64,000 nucleotides of DNA from Serratia inhibens (GTDB lineage: Bacteria; Pseudomonadota; Gammaproteobacteria; Enterobacterales; Enterobacteriaceae), in the NCBI RefSeq assembly GCF_003591175.1, contig NZ_QYYG01000002.1:682001-746000 (forward strand), read 5' to 3'. Positions 1 through 10,145 of the stretch are shown in pieces; position 1 is the stretch's first letter; the number at the start of each line of letters is the position of its first letter. The position numbers and the translations under genes are program-made. The notes beneath the pieces were generated by a model. The model had not been told where the DNA came from and did no database searches. It was given only the letters and a program-made list of their open reading frames with translations.

Positions 1-108
1 GGCCGCCATCTGACGTGACTCATCACGGCCACAAACAGTAAGAGGTCTTACCGAATCGCTGGCCGCATCAAGTGCCGCCTCTCCGTGACGCATAATCAAA
101 ACTTGCAT
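1..108 (-). CDS. sixA: Phosphohistidine phosphatase SixA, 5' part only
   Basis: Only the first 36 codons are in the window; the gene runs off the left edge. Reading the minus strand from the ATG at 108 gives MQVLIMRHGEAALDAASDSV, which carries the RHG catalytic motif of the histidine phosphatase superfamily and matches the SixA N-terminus. In E. coli SixA removes phosphate from phosphohistidine, including on the nitrogen phosphotransferase protein NPr and the HPt domain of ArcB (family knowledge). The neighbour fadJ is also the E. coli neighbour, which supports the call. Confidence 0.9.
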   Translation of the reverse strand, partial: MQVLIMRHGEAALDAASDSVRPLTVCGRDESRQMAA

Positions 109-515
109 ATTGCACCGCTGTTGTTGACAAAATAACGCTATACAGAAACGCCGAGCGTGCTGTATCGCCGAGTTTTACAACCCCAAAGCAAAGGCTTTGA
201 AACGATAACGCGCCGTCTCTTTTATGGCGGCCGGGCATTTTGCCTGAAAGTTCACGTAAAGAAAATGCTGTTTTTTACATCAACATCGTCCCGGCGTGAA
301 TATGACGCTCACATAACAACCAATTCAACAGGTTAAATTTCAACCTTTCCATCATGAAAGTTATTGATGGCGATCGGCTTTTCAGCGTCATCGGGTTACG
401 TTACTCCGTCACTATCTCCCTGTATAGGGTCCGGAATTGCAGGTATTGCAAGGAGTGATGACGATCACACTGCGGCCCTGATCCAACTCTAGTACAAATC
501 GGGGTGCCATGCCGC
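109..515. other. Intergenic region sixA-fadJ, no gene seen
   Basis: About 400 bases lie between the sixA start and the fadJ stop. I see no convincing coding frame and no strong rho-independent terminator. A GTGA-N6-TCAC palindrome (455-468) resembles a CRP core, but it lies over 340 bases from the sixA start and behind fadJ, so its meaning is unclear. A short inverted repeat, AGGTT/AACCT, lies near 330-350. Confidence 0.5.
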
Positions 516-2681
516 TCACTCCCCTGACGGATAGAAGCGTTCGCCCTGCTGCGCCATGCGCTGCAAGCGTTCGCAGGGGGCAAAGTTTTCGCCGTATTGC
601 TGCTGCAGGTAGTGCAGCGTTTTAACCACCTTCTCAGCGCCGAGTTCGTCCATATAACGGAACGGTCCCCCGAGGAATGGCGGGAAACCAATGCCGAATA
701 CCGCGCCTATATCCCCGTCACGCGCGCTGCGGATCACGCCTTCGTCCAGACAACGCGCCGCTTCATTCAGCATCATCATTACGCAGCGCTGGGCGATGAC
801 CGCCGGCTGCAAATGCGACTTCGGCGTAATGCCCAGCAGAAGATAGACCGAGGTATCGGCGCGTTTGCCCCGCTGGCGTTGCTGACCTTCGCTTGGATAC
901 AGGTAGAAACCCCTGCCGTTTTTGCGCCCCTTGCGCCCGTCTTTCAGCACCGCATCGAAGGCGACCGGCGCGGCAAAACGCGGCCCGAGCTGTTCCACCA
1001 GCACCGGGATAATCTTGGTCCCCACATCAATGCCCACTTCATCGAGCAGGGTAATCGGCCCTACCGGGAAGCCAAAATCCACCAGCGCCTTGTCCAACGA
1101 TTCGACAGGCTCGCCTTCCAGCAGGCAACGCGCCGCTTCATTTATATAAGGAGCCAGAATGCGGTTGACGTAGAAACCGGCGCGATCGGCGACCACGATC
1201 GCCGTCTTGCCCTGTTTGCGCGCCAGCGCCACGGTGGTGGCAATGGTTTCCTCACTGGTGGAAGCATGAGGGATCACCTCGACCAACGGCATTTTGTCGA
1301 CCGGGCTGAAATAATGCAGGCCGATCACCTGCTGCGGCCGCTGCGCATTGGCGGCAATCTGGCCAATCGGCAACGACGAGGTATTGGAGGCGAAAATGGT
1401 ATGAGGTGCGGCGTGCTGTTCAATCTCGGCCACCATTTTCTGCTTCAGGGCCAGATCCTCAAACACCGCCTCCACTACGATATCCACGCGCTCAAAGCCG
1501 GTGTAATCGGTCGAACCGGAGATCAGCATCATCTGTTTTTGCCGTTCCGCCGGGCGCATGCGTTTGCTGCGCACGCGCTTGCCGAGCACATCCCAGCTGT
1601 ATTTCAGCGCGTGGTTGATGCCGGTTTCATTGACATCTTTAATTCGCACCGGCAGGCCGCCGCGCGTGGCGGTCACGCAGGCAATACCGCCGCCCATCAG
1701 GCCACCGCCCAAAATACCGACGCGGCGCAACGCATGGGGTTGCGCATTGCCGCCGCGCTCTTTCTTCAAGGCGGTAGAGGCAAAGAACAGGCTGCGCAAC
1801 GCCGCCGACTGCGGCGTCATGGCCAGTTCGCCAAAGGCTCGCGCCTCGGCTTCATAACCGCTGGTGCTGCCGAGATCCAGGCCGGTACGCACCACCTGAA
1901 TGATTTTTTCCGCCGCCGGATAGTTGCCGTGGGTTTTCTCCAGCGTTTTTTTGCGCACAATGCTGAACAACAGGCTTTTTCCCAGAGGGCCGTTGAGCAA
2001 GCGCTCCTGCCACGGCAGTTCGCGCCGGCTTTGCCACCCCTGTTTGACCCGTTCAATGGCGGTCTGCAACAAAATCGCCTGCGGCACCGCATCATCCACC
2101 AAACCCATCCGCAACGCCTGACGCGCGCGAATATGTTTGCCGGTCAGCATCATGTCCAGCGCCTTGCTGGCACCGATCAAGCGCGGCAATCGCTGGGTGC
2201 CGCCGGAGCCTGGCAACAAGCCAAGCTGAACTTCCGGCAGGCCGAGAGCGGTTTTGTCATCCAGCGAACAGATGCGGCCATGGCAGGCCAGAGCCAGTTC
2301 CAGCCCGCCCCCCAGGCAAGCGCCGTGAATAGCCGCCACCACCGGCACCGGGAAAGCGGCGATCTGCGCCAGTGTGCTTTGCCCTTTTTTCGCCAGCGTT
2401 TCGGCCTCTTTGGCGCTGGTGCAGGCGGCGATCATGGTGATGTCCGCCCCGGCAATAAACGAATCCGGCTTACCGGAAATAATCACCAGCCCTTCCAGCG
2501 CGGTATGCTGCTGCGCACGGATCAGTACGTCATTCACCTGCTCGACGAACTCGGCTTTCAGCGTGTTCACCTTGTCGCCCGGGACGTCGATGGTAATCAC
2601 ACCGATGTTGTCCGGGCGCAACGTCAATTGAAAGGCCGAGGGTTTGGCCCGCTGCTCATGCAATGCGTTTTCAAAGCTCAT
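516..2681 (-). CDS. fadJ: Fatty acid oxidation complex subunit alpha FadJ
   Basis: This 721-residue protein combines enoyl-CoA hydratase (roughly residues 1-190, with the [14 protein letters not shown] oxyanion region) and L-3-hydroxyacyl-CoA dehydrogenase (from about residue 310, with the [10 protein letters not shown] dinucleotide-binding loop and the [16 protein letters not shown] motif). With FadI it forms the FadIJ complex, used for beta-oxidation especially without oxygen in E. coli. Its ATG (2681) overlaps the fadI stop by one base (TAATG), so the two genes are translationally coupled and share the promoter in front of fadI. The length equals that of typical FadJ proteins. FadB is the close relative; the pairing with fadI and the flanking sixA and yfcZ point to FadJ. 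Confidence 0.96.
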   Translation of the reverse strand: MSFENALHEQRAKPSAFQLTLRPDNIGVITIDVPGDKVNTLKAEFVEQVNDVLIRAQQHTALEGLVIISGKPDSFIAGADITMIAACTSAKEAETLAKKGQSTLAQIAAFPVPVVAAIHGACLGGGLELALACHGRICSLDDKTALGLPEVQLGLLPGSGGTQRLPRLIGASKALDMMLTGKHIRARQALRMGLVDDAVPQAILLQTAIERVKQGWQSRRELPWQERLLNGPLGKSLLFSIVRKKTLEKTHGNYPAAEKIIQVVRTGLDLGSTSGYEAEARAFGELAMTPQSAALRSLFFASTALKKERGGNAQPHALRRVGILGGGLMGGGIACVTATRGGLPVRIKDVNETGINHALKYSWDVLGKRVRSKRMRPAERQKQMMLISGSTDYTGFERVDIVVEAVFEDLALKQKMVAEIEQHAAPHTIFASNTSSLPIGQIAANAQRPQQVIGLHYFSPVDKMPLVEVIPHASTSEETIATTVALARKQGKTAIVVADRAGFYVNRILAPYINEAARCLLEGEPVESLDKALVDFGFPVGPITLLDEVGIDVGTKIIPVLVEQLGPRFAAPVAFDAVLKDGRKGRKNGRGFYLYPSEGQQRQRGKRADTSVYLLLGITPKSHLQPAVIAQRCVMMMLNEAARCLDEGVIRSARDGDIGAVFGIGFPPFLGGPFRYMDELGAEKVVKTLHYLQQQYGENFAPCERLQRMAQQGERFYPSGE

Positions 2682-3991
2682 TATTCCACCTCTACAATCA
2701 TTGCGGCCCCTAACCCTCCGGCCGCGCAGGCAGTAGTCAGCCCCAACCCGCCGCCACGGCGTTTCAGCTCGTGCAACGTCTGGGTGATCATGCGCGCGCC
2801 GGTAGCGGCAAACGGGTGGCCGTAGGCGATCGAGCCACCCAAGACGTTAAATTTATCCATATCCACTGTGCCGATCGCCCTGCTGCGCCCGAGTTTTTGT
2901 TGCGCGAACTCATCGCTGGCGAACATCTTCAGGTTTGCCAGCGTCTGCGCGGCGAAAGCTTCATGCATGTCTATCAGGGTTAGGTCGGCCAGGCCAATAC
3001 CGGCGCGATCCAGCGCCAGCGGCGTGGCGTAGGATGGCCCCAACAGCATGTCTTCCCACACGTCGATGGCGGCGAAAGCAAAGCTGCGCAGGTAACCCAG
3101 CGGCTGCAACCCCAGCTCTTTCGCACGCGATTCGCTCATCATCAGCACCGCCGCGGCGCCGTCGGTCAACGGCGTACTGTTGGCCGCGGTGACGCTGCCA
3201 TGTTTGCGGTCAAATGCCGGTTTCAGCTTAGCGTATGACGCCAGGCTGGAATCTTTGCGGACGTTGTTGTCTTCGGTGATTTGCGCGCGGTACGGCGGGA
3301 CGTAAGCGGTCATGACTTCATCGTGCAACAGCCCCTGTTCCCAGGCCTTGGCCGCCAACTGGTGAGAGCGGTGCGCCAGCGCATCCTGCTCTTCGCGGGT
3401 GATGCCGTGGCTTTTCGCCATTTGTTCGGCGGTATCGCCCATGCGCAGGCCGGTCGAGTATTCCGCCACCGCCGGCGGCACCGGCAGCAGATCGCGGAAC
3501 TTCAACCGGCTAAACAGTTTGAGGCGTTGCGACAGGGTGCGCGCCTTGTTGACATCGACCAGCGTTCGCGCCAGCGCTTTGCTGACGCCGATCGGCAACA
3601 CCGAGGAGGAATCGGCGCCGCCGGCAATGCCGATACTGATGCTGCCCGCCATGATGCTTTCCGCCACGTTGGCGATCGCCTGGAAGCTGGTGGCACAGGC
3701 GCGCGACACGCTGTACGCATCGGTATGTACGCTCATGCCGGTGCCCAGCACAATTTCACGCGCGATATTTGGCGCCTCGGGCATTTGCACTACCTGGCCG
3801 AACACCAACTGTTCGATAAGCGCCGGATCAATGCCGCTGCGGGCCAACAGTTCGCTCACCGCCGTTTTACCCAGATCCACCGCCGGAATGCCGTGATAAG
3901 CGGTTGCCTGTTTGGCAAAAGGCGTACGTAGTCCATTTACAATCGCGATACGGTCACCGTGACGGGTCACCAACGGCAGTGCCTTACTCAT
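2681..3991 (-). CDS. fadI: 3-ketoacyl-CoA thiolase FadI
   Basis: This 436-residue thiolase provides the last step of each beta-oxidation round, releasing acetyl-CoA. Visible catalytic features are the nucleophile cysteine in [10 protein letters not shown] (near residue 99), the GHPFAATG histidine motif and the C-terminal TACAAGGLG cysteine motif. It is the first gene of the fadIJ operon. A strong FadR-like operator lies 40-56 bases upstream of the start (4031-4047), so repression by FadR with release by long-chain acyl-CoA is expected. Confidence 0.96.
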   Translation of the reverse strand: MSKALPLVTRHGDRIAIVNGLRTPFAKQATAYHGIPAVDLGKTAVSELLARSGIDPALIEQLVFGQVVQMPEAPNIAREIVLGTGMSVHTDAYSVSRACATSFQAIANVAESIMAGSISIGIAGGADSSSVLPIGVSKALARTLVDVNKARTLSQRLKLFSRLKFRDLLPVPPAVAEYSTGLRMGDTAEQMAKSHGITREEQDALAHRSHQLAAKAWEQGLLHDEVMTAYVPPYRAQITEDNNVRKDSSLASYAKLKPAFDRKHGSVTAANSTPLTDGAAAVLMMSESRAKELGLQPLGYLRSFAFAAIDVWEDMLLGPSYATPLALDRAGIGLADLTLIDMHEAFAAQTLANLKMFASDEFAQQKLGRSRAIGTVDMDKFNVLGGSIAYGHPFAATGARMITQTLHELKRRGGGLGLTTACAAGGLGAAMIVEVE

Positions 3992-4030
3992 AAACGCTCC
4001 TGAAAAAATGACGTCAGCGCAACGGGCAAA

Positions 4031-4047
4031 AAGAGGTCTGACCTGAT
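4031..4047. promoter_or_regulatory. FadR-like operator before fadIJ
   Basis: AAGAGGTCTGACCTGAT differs from the best FadR sites (AACTGGTCTGACCTGTT) at only three positions, and the GGTCTGACC core is intact. It lies just upstream of fadI, where a repressor would block the fadIJ promoter. That FadR represses fad genes is established for E. coli; binding here is inferred. Confidence 0.75.
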
Positions 4048-4180
4048 GAGGTCATTGTTAACCAAATGTTTACATTTGGCAAACCGTCAGAAGTGAAAAC
4101 TGAGAGCAGGAGCAACTTTCTATCGGGGGAAAACGGCGAGGCAGCGGTGCGGGTTTGGCCCGCACCCTGTTGGGCAGGAA

Positions 4181-4477
4181 TTAACGCAGGCCGAGCTGGA
4201 AAATCAGGGTTTCCGCCTGGCAGGCAAAGGTGAAATCCGCCACCAGTTGCACACCACCGTCAACCGGTTTAATGCTACTGCTGATGTCACAAGGGTCAGA
4301 CTCCACGCCACGGGCTTTTTCCGTCAGCGCCGCCAGCGTTTGCTCGGCATCCTGTTGATTGGCAAACACCTGGCTGTAGGATGCGGTGCAATCGGTGTTG
4401 TCCATCACGGTACCGACATCGACACAGCAACAGGCTGCGGTTTCCTGGGCGCTGCATTTATTAATTGCATCTGACAT
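4181..4477 (-). CDS. yfcZ: YfcZ/YiiS family protein (DUF406)
   Basis: This 98-residue cytosolic protein matches E. coli YfcZ closely, including the CCCVDVGTVMDN segment and the C-terminal FTFACQAETLIFQLGLR. Its biochemical function is unknown. It is cysteine-rich near the N-terminus (a CCC run) with further conserved cysteines at DCTAS, SDPCD and FACQ. It sits between fadI and fadL as in E. coli and is transcribed away from fadL. Confidence 0.9.
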   Translation of the reverse strand: MSDAINKCSAQETAACCCVDVGTVMDNTDCTASYSQVFANQQDAEQTLAALTEKARGVESDPCDISSSIKPVDGGVQLVADFTFACQAETLIFQLGLR

Positions 4478-4754
4478 GATTAATTCTCCTCAGGGACCGC
4501 CATTACGCGTGTCCAAACTGCCATTAACTTTCTGGCGCAAAGACGCAAGATTCTGCGTTTATTTTACCCCGCAGCGTAACCCATCGCTAGCACTTACTTT
4601 TTATAGGTGTTTTAAGTGATGGAAATCACAAATAAAAATCGATGTCTGCTAAGGAATGGTAAGAAGTTTGTTATTCACTGCTGGTTTTTTGTTAAGCAGA
4701 TCTCTTTTTTGATACCAATCCTGAAATATCTCAAAAACAAAGTTGCAACATTCT

Positions 4755-4771
4755 CACAGGTCGGACCTATA
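4755..4771. promoter_or_regulatory. FadR-like operator 1 before fadL
   Basis: CACAGGTCGGACCTATA aligns with the E. coli fadL upstream FadR operator (AGCTGGTCCGACCTATA), including the GGTCnGACCTATA core. It is about 110 bases before the fadL ATG. Confidence 0.8.
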
Positions 4772-4778
4772 ATTCAGC

Positions 4779-4795
4779 CACTGGTCTGATTTGTC
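4779..4795. promoter_or_regulatory. FadR-like operator 2 before fadL
   Basis: CACTGGTCTGATTTGTC keeps the left half (ACTGGTCTGA) of the FadR consensus and a weaker right half. It lies 7 bases after operator 1. E. coli fadL also has two FadR sites, so the arrangement is conserved. Confidence 0.6.
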
Positions 4796-4882
4796 TGAAT
4801 GATAACGGACCCTACAATCCCGCGCTCCTTGTTACCTTGTGTAACATAGTTTAAATAATAAACACATAATGAGGTTTTGGTC

Positions 4883-6205
4883 ATGAGCCAGAAAAACCTA
4901 TTTACTAAATCAGCTCTCGCAGCTGCAGTGGCAATTATTTCTTCAAACGTGTCTGCCGCAGGATTCCAGCTGAATGAGTTTTCATCAGCTGGTTTAGGAC
5001 GTTCGTATTCTGGCGAAGGTGCCATGGCGGATACCGCAGCCTCTGCAAGCCGCAACCCGGCCCTTTTGATGATGTACACCCGCCCAGAACTTTCCTTCGG
5101 CGCGGTCTTTATCGATCCGGACGTGGACATTACCGGCAAGTCCCCTTCGGGTGCCAGCCTGGATTCCAAAAACATCGCGCCAACCGCCTGGGTGCCGAAC
5201 CTGCACTATGTTCACCCGATTAACGATCAATTTGCCGTGGGCGGCTCGGTCACCAGCAACTATGGTCTGGCCACCGAATTCAACGACGGTTACACCGCCG
5301 GCGCTTACGGCGGCAAAACCGACCTCGAAACCCTGAACCTGAACCTGAGCGCCGCTTATCGCCTGAACCAACAATTCAGCTTCGGCCTGGGCTTTGACGC
5401 GGTTTATGCCAAAGCCAAACTTGAGCGTTATGCGGGCGAATTGCCGAAACTGCTTGCAGGCTCGGGCCAATTGCCGCCTCAGTTAGCCGGCCCGGTGTCA
5501 CAAATTCCGGCCGATACCCAGATCTCTCACCTGAAGGGTGACGAATGGGGCTTTGGCTGGAACGCCGGTATTCTGTATGAAGTGGACGAAAACAACCGTT
5601 ATGGCTTGAGCTACCGTTCCGAAGTGAAAATCGACTTCGACGGCGATTACAAGAGCAGCCTGCCATCCGCTTATAACCCGATCCTGAGCGCGGCCGGCCT
5701 GCCTTACGGTACCAACGGCAACACCATTCCAGGTTCTCTGACCCTGAACCTGCCGGAAATGTGGGAAATCTCGGGCTACAATAAGGTTGCGCCACAATGG
5801 GCAGTCCACTACAGCCTGGCTTATACCAGCTGGAGCCAGTTCCAGGAGCTGAAAGCCACCGGCAACAACGGCCAAACGCTGTTCGAGAAGCACGAAGGCT
5901 TTAAAGACGCTTACCGCATCGCGCTGGGTACCACTTACTTCTACGATGATAACTGGACCTTCCGCACCGGTATCGCGTTCGATGACAGCCCGGTACCTGC
6001 CCAGAACCGCTCTATCTCGATCCCGGATCAGGACCGTTTCTGGCTGAGCGCCGGTACCACCTATGCGTTCAACAAAGACGCTTCGGTTGACGTCGGTGTT
6101 TCCTACATGCACGGCCAGAAAGTCACCGTTAAAGAAGGCCCTTATACCTTCGAATCCGTGGGCAAGGCCTGGCTGTACGGCGCCAACTTCAACTACCGCT
6201 TCTAA
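4883..6205 (+). CDS. fadL: Long-chain fatty acid outer membrane transporter FadL
   Basis: This 440-residue outer membrane beta-barrel binds external long-chain fatty acids and passes them across the outer membrane. The N-terminus has a signal peptide (basic MSQKNLFTK, hydrophobic [14 protein letters not shown] core, cleavage near NVSAA/GFQL), followed by the plug sequence [20 protein letters not shown] typical of FadL. The protein ends in Phe (FNYRF), as barrel proteins do. The ATG at 4883 is preferred because GAGG (4871-4874) lies 8 bases before it. Two FadR-like operators upstream and a terminator just after the stop define a single-gene transcript. Confidence 0.96.
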   Translation: MSQKNLFTKSALAAAVAIISSNVSAAGFQLNEFSSAGLGRSYSGEGAMADTAASASRNPALLMMYTRPELSFGAVFIDPDVDITGKSPSGASLDSKNIAPTAWVPNLHYVHPINDQFAVGGSVTSNYGLATEFNDGYTAGAYGGKTDLETLNLNLSAAYRLNQQFSFGLGFDAVYAKAKLERYAGELPKLLAGSGQLPPQLAGPVSQIPADTQISHLKGDEWGFGWNAGILYEVDENNRYGLSYRSEVKIDFDGDYKSSLPSAYNPILSAAGLPYGTNGNTIPGSLTLNLPEMWEISGYNKVAPQWAVHYSLAYTSWSQFQELKATGNNGQTLFEKHEGFKDAYRIALGTTYFYDDNWTFRTGIAFDDSPVPAQNRSISIPDQDRFWLSAGTTYAFNKDASVDVGVSYMHGQKVTVKEGPYTFESVGKAWLYGANFNYRF

Positions 6206-6227
6206 TCTTGTTTTTCAAGCAGCTCAA

Positions 6228-6249
6228 GCGCCCCACGGGGCGCTTTTTT
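6228..6249 (+). terminator. Rho-independent terminator of fadL
   Basis: A perfect GCGCCCC-AC-GGGGCGC stem is followed by six T residues, 22 bases after the fadL stop. Confidence 0.9.
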
Positions 6250-6261
6250 CGTTCATCATCG

Positions 6262-7401
6262 TTATATATAAACCCGCAGATACTCGGCCAGGCACAAGAT
6301 CGCCATCGCCTGGCCATAAGGCATCGAAGTCCGGGGAATTTCGCGGTAATACGCCAGTTCACTGCCCATGGCGGTGCCGAAAGACACGCCGGTCAGTTCG
6401 CCTTCCGGGGTAATATGTTCAATCACCCCTTTCAGCGCCCTTTCCGCCGTCGCGGCATAGCTGCCGCTGATATAGCGCTTGCGCACCGCTTTCAGAATAC
6501 CGTAGGCAAAACCGGCCGTGGCGGACGCTTCCAGATAGGAATGCGGATCGTCCAGCAGCGTATGCCATAATCCGCTGTCGTCCTGGCAACGGGCCAGGGC
6601 CGCCACCTGGCTCTCCAACACTTGCAGCATAAAACGCCGCGTCGCATCCTGTTCAGGCAAATCCAGCAATTCCAGCAGCTCTGGAATGACCATGGTCAGC
6701 CAGCTGTTGCCGCGCGCCCAACGTGCCCTGGCAAAATTGTGGCTCCCGTCGAAGGTCCAGCCGTGGAACCACAGGCCGCTGTCGCGATCCATCAGGTGCT
6801 GCGCATGCACCAGGAACTGATATTTAGCTTCCTCCAGATAGTCCGGCCGGTCGAGCAACATGCCGATCTTGGCCAAGGGCAGCACGCTCATCATCAGGGT
6901 GTCGTCCCACAGCTGCTGGTGATTCTCTTCCGCCAGCGTGACGTGCTGCATCCCGCCGCAGCGGGTGCGCGGCATCTCGTACATGACCCACTCCGCCCAG
7001 CGCTCCAGATACGGCAACCAACGCGGATCGCGGGTTTCTTCATAACGGTAGGCCAGCGTCAGGAACGGGCATACCGTGTTGACGTTCTTGGTCGGCGTGC
7101 CTTCCGCCAACCGTGCGGCAAACCAATCATCGATAATTTTCCGCAGCCCGGCATCGCCGGTTTGCCGATAGTACTGATAAATGCCGTACAACCCGATGCC
7201 GTGCGTCCACTCCCAACCGGCCCAGCCTTTAGTGTCAATCACCCTGCCGTCGTCCAGCCGCAGCAGAAACTCGCCGCTCTCATCGGTGATGTTGACCAGA
7301 TTCGCCACCAAATTGTCGAGGGTGCGCTGCAACTGTTCGCGGGAGATGAAACGTTCCGGCTGGCGCAGCAACGGGCTGTGTTTGACGGGGTATACCACCA
7401 T
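6262..7401 (-). CDS. GH105 unsaturated (rhamno)galacturonyl hydrolase, RhiN-like
   Basis: This 379-residue protein belongs to glycoside hydrolase family 105 (YteR/RhiN type), intracellular enzymes that remove the unsaturated uronic acid left by lyases on pectic oligosaccharides. It has the alternating Trp-rich and WDDTLMM-type segments of the six-hairpin fold, with acidic residues in LWDDTLMM (near residue 165), and the RGNSWLTMVIPELLE and SATAGFAYGILKA helices; no signal peptide is seen. The ATG at 7401 follows an AAGGAG ribosome site with 6-base spacing. It lies 36 bases behind the GPH transporter on the same strand, so the two form an operon. The exact substrate (rhamnogalacturonan or another uronide) cannot be read from sequence. 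Confidence 0.8.
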   Translation of the reverse strand: MVVYPVKHSPLLRQPERFISREQLQRTLDNLVANLVNITDESGEFLLRLDDGRVIDTKGWAGWEWTHGIGLYGIYQYYRQTGDAGLRKIIDDWFAARLAEGTPTKNVNTVCPFLTLAYRYEETRDPRWLPYLERWAEWVMYEMPRTRCGGMQHVTLAEENHQQLWDDTLMMSVLPLAKIGMLLDRPDYLEEAKYQFLVHAQHLMDRDSGLWFHGWTFDGSHNFARARWARGNSWLTMVIPELLELLDLPEQDATRRFMLQVLESQVAALARCQDDSGLWHTLLDDPHSYLEASATAGFAYGILKAVRKRYISGSYAATAERALKGVIEHITPEGELTGVSFGTAMGSELAYYREIPRTSMPYGQAMAILCLAEYLRVYI

Positions 7402-7437
7402 GAGCAACTCCTTATTGTTCAGATTTAGCGAAGTGAA

Positions 7438-9000
7438 TCAGAGAATTATCGCCTTCTTGCCATCCACTTCTTTCGGCAGCGGCGGCGCGGCTGGTTTGTG
7501 GCGGTTGGCATAACCAATATTGTTGTTGCCCCACAGACAGTCGTACGACATGCCCGCCAGCATTTCGACGGTCGCTCGCGCCTCCGGCAGGATTTTTTCC
7601 GGCACGGTACCGCCCGCCGCACGCATCTTTTCGGTTTCTGCGCGCAGCACGCCGTGAGTAGCGAGATTCAACTTGAAACGCAGCGAGATAAAGAAGCCCA
7701 GGCTCAGGACCGCGACCGTACCCAGGCACAGAATCAGCAAAATGGTGTGGCTCACCGCAGGCAATTGTTCGCTTTTGCCGGAAACGAAGCCGGAGAACTG
7801 CATCATCAACCCCACCAGTATCACCGCCCCGGCCTGCGAGGCCTTGCGTGTCAGCGTCATGATGCCGGCAAAAATCCCTTCACGGCGCTGACCGGTGATG
7901 GCCTCATCCACGTCGGCGATATAGGTATAGACATTCCAGGGCACGTAGTTGATCCCGCCGCGCCCCAGCCCGGCGATAGCGGAAATCAGCAGCAGCAGCG
8001 AAAACGCGTCGTTCATGCCGGCGTAATACAGTCCGCCGTACGAAAGCGCGCTCAGGCCAAACAGCGCCACCACCAGGCGATAGGAGGGCGCCGGCCCAAA
8101 ACGAATACACAACGGGATCATGCCAATCACCGCGATAAATTGCAGGGTGGCCATCCAGCCCATCAGGGTTGAGGCAACGGTGGCGCTTTGCATCAGCACA
8201 AACACCACGTAATAGGTGAACACCGCGTTGAATACGTCCTGGGCAATATAGCCGCCGAGGTACATGCCCAGATGCTGGCGGAAAATCCTTACCCGCAGGG
8301 TGGAAGCCAGTTCTACGTACAGGCGCTTGATGCTTTGGCCCAGCGTCAGCTTCTGTTGATCCCCTAAGGTGCCAGGCCCCGGCTGACGCTCCCAGCTAAA
8401 GCAATACACCAGCGTCAGCACCAGCGCGCAAATCACCGAGAACACCAGGCTGGCGTAGAAAAAAGAAACCGCATTGTCTTTGCCAAAATAGCCCAGCAGG
8501 ATCCCCGGCAGAAAGGCGGCCAAAATCGCCGAAAGCTGCGCCAGCGAAATGCGGGCGCCGGAAAACTTGGTTTTCTGTTTGAAGTCATCGGTCATTTCCG
8601 GCACCAGGGTTTCATAAGGCACCAGCACCATGGTGTAAACCATATCGAAGAACAGGTAGGTCAGCAGGTAATACCAAAAGCTCATCTCCCCCACCCACAT
8701 CAGGCTGTAGCTGAACACCAGCGGGATACCGAGCAAGATGAAGAACTTGCGTCTCCCGAAACGTTTGCCGAGCCGAGTAGCGCCGAAGTTGTCGGTCAGG
8801 TAACCCATCAACGGGCTGATCACCGCATCCAGCAGCCTGGCAAGGGCAAAAATGGCCGTCGCCTCGATCGGGCTGAGGCCGCAGAACGTGGTGTAGAAGT
8901 AGAGCAGCCAGGCCGCCGTCAGCGCCGTGGTGCCTGCACCGAGAAAATCCCCGGAGCCGTAGGCCAGGTAATTGATCACCCCGATTTTACGCGTTTTCAT
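7438..9000 (-). CDS. GPH-family oligogalacturonide/rhamnogalacturonide symporter, RhiT-like
   Basis: This 520-residue inner membrane protein of the glycoside-pentoside-hexuronide:cation symporter family (MFS_2) has about 12 membrane segments and the cytosolic loop GKRFGRRKFFILLG typical of the family. A hydrophilic C-terminal tail of roughly 60 residues after the last segment is longer than in melibiose-type members. Start is the ATG at 9000, behind AGGAGGGG. In pectinolytic enterobacteria, members of this family (TogT, RhiT) import oligouronides. Pairing with a GH105 enzyme and a KdgR-like box upstream support import of pectic fragments; the substrate is inferred. Confidence 0.78.
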   Translation of the reverse strand: MKTRKIGVINYLAYGSGDFLGAGTTALTAAWLLYFYTTFCGLSPIEATAIFALARLLDAVISPLMGYLTDNFGATRLGKRFGRRKFFILLGIPLVFSYSLMWVGEMSFWYYLLTYLFFDMVYTMVLVPYETLVPEMTDDFKQKTKFSGARISLAQLSAILAAFLPGILLGYFGKDNAVSFFYASLVFSVICALVLTLVYCFSWERQPGPGTLGDQQKLTLGQSIKRLYVELASTLRVRIFRQHLGMYLGGYIAQDVFNAVFTYYVVFVLMQSATVASTLMGWMATLQFIAVIGMIPLCIRFGPAPSYRLVVALFGLSALSYGGLYYAGMNDAFSLLLLISAIAGLGRGGINYVPWNVYTYIADVDEAITGQRREGIFAGIMTLTRKASQAGAVILVGLMMQFSGFVSGKSEQLPAVSHTILLILCLGTVAVLSLGFFISLRFKLNLATHGVLRAETEKMRAAGGTVPEKILPEARATVEMLAGMSYDCLWGNNNIGYANRHKPAAPPLPKEVDGKKAIIL

Positions 9001-9159
9001 AGCTCCCCTCCTGATGACGCTGAGTGTGGTAGTCCGATGCGTTATAGAAAACTTTGGGTAAAAGTAGATTTCCGACGATCAAAAAACCTTGGTTCTTTTG
9101 CCACCTTCCGGCGGATGTTGGCGTCAACGGGAAGAATGTGCCGATCAATCATTCAATTT

Positions 9160-9178
9160 AATAAAACACTATTTTAAT
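9160..9178. promoter_or_regulatory. KdgR-like operator upstream of the uronide operon
   Basis: AATAAAACACTATTTTAAT matches the KdgR consensus AATRAAAYRNYRTTTYATT at 18 of 19 positions by eye. It lies about 160 bases before the transporter start. KdgR represses pectin-catabolism genes in Dickeya and relatives until 2-keto-3-deoxygluconate releases it. No kdgR gene is in the window. Confidence 0.6.
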
Positions 9179-9268
9179 TTTAAAGAAAAATGTGACCGTT
9201 TTTATTAAATCGGAATCAGCGTCACAAGTTTGACGCTGATTAACTGAGGAAGAAGGTGCTTGCGGGGA

Positions 9269-9309
9269 GGTAAAAACAAAAATGCCAGTCAGCTTAACTG
9301 ACTGGCATT
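9269..9309 (-). terminator. Rho-independent terminator of mlaA
   Basis: AATGCCAGTCAG and its exact complement CTGACTGGCATT enclose a 5-base loop (9281-9309). On the minus strand the stem is followed by a T-rich tract (A-rich 9271-9281 on the plus strand). It lies just past the mlaA stop. Confidence 0.88.
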
Positions 9310-9348
9310 CACGCCACAGGGCGGTTTTAGATGTTTTGCTTGCGGAGC

Positions 9349-10110
9349 TTATTTCGCCGAGTCGATATCGTCCAGATCGCCCTGGATCGCCTTGGCGTTC
9401 GGATTCTCTTCCGGCTTCAGCGAGCCGCCGCGCGCCAGGAAGTCATGACGCTGGAAGTAGGCTTCACGCATCATCACGTAAGGATCGGAAGAGTTGCGCA
9501 GCAGGCCGTCGGAATCCAGCAGTTGGGCGCGGGTTTCAATCCCCTCAACCACCCATTTACCCGCCGACATCCAGAAGGTCAGGTAGCTCAGCACCGGATA
9601 GACCGTATCCGCCCAGTCGCCGCCGTCTTCACGCAGGGTGAAGCTGCCATAACCCGGCAACATGACATAAGGGCCGTAACCGACATCGTAATGCCCCAGC
9701 GTGCTGCCGAAACGGTTCGGTTCTTCACGCGCCAGTTTCGGGTTCGCCATTCCCGCCACGTCGATCAGGCCGCCCATCCCCAGCAGGGTATTAAGGAAGA
9801 AGCGGTTGAAGTGAATCATCCCGCGATACGGATCGCCCTTCAGGAAGGCGTTGACCATGCTGGCCGGCTCTTCCAGGTTCGACGTGAAGTTACTTAAACC
9901 GTTACGCGCCGGCATGGGCACATAGTCGCGCCAGGCCACGGCCACCGGGCGCAATACGTACGGATCCAGGACGTTATAGTTAAAGTCGAACATCGTCCGG
10001 TTAAATCCTTCCAGAGGATCGGATCGCCCTTGTGGTTCATCTTGCGGCGCGCTGGCACAGCCCACCAATAACACAGTTGCGAAAGCCAGCCCAGTCAGGC
10101 GAAAGTTCAT
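9349..10110 (-). CDS. mlaA: Outer membrane lipoprotein MlaA (VacJ)
   Basis: This 253-residue lipoprotein is the outer membrane component of the Mla system, which removes misplaced phospholipids from the outer leaflet and returns them to the inner membrane through MlaC and MlaFEDB. The signal peptide ends in the lipobox LLVGC (Cys18). The MlaA signature DPLEGFNRTMFDFNYNVLDPY and the GLIDVAGMANPKL segment are present. Start is at 10110 (MNFRLTG) rather than four codons upstream, because the n-region then has normal length. It is the last gene before the uronide insertion; in E. coli it directly follows fadL on the opposite strand. Confidence 0.95.
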   Translation of the reverse strand: MNFRLTGLAFATVLLVGCASAPQDEPQGRSDPLEGFNRTMFDFNYNVLDPYVLRPVAVAWRDYVPMPARNGLSNFTSNLEEPASMVNAFLKGDPYRGMIHFNRFFLNTLLGMGGLIDVAGMANPKLAREEPNRFGSTLGHYDVGYGPYVMLPGYGSFTLREDGGDWADTVYPVLSYLTFWMSAGKWVVEGIETRAQLLDSDGLLRNSSDPYVMMREAYFQRHDFLARGGSLKPEENPNAKAIQGDLDDIDSAK

Positions 10111-10145
10111 ATTTTTCTCCATGAAAATACGTTCGGTCTTTTTAT

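Noticed and set aside
455-468. GTGA-N6-TCAC palindrome resembling a CRP site
   Set aside because: It is far from any start codon in the right orientation; kept only as a note in the intergenic entry.
597-2825. Very long open frame antisense to fadJ (742 codons); similar long antisense frames face ccmF, fepB and alaC
   Set aside because: GC-rich codon bias of the true gene keeps opposite frames open. The translations are rich in His, Gln, Arg and Ala with no domain, and the sense genes are unambiguous.
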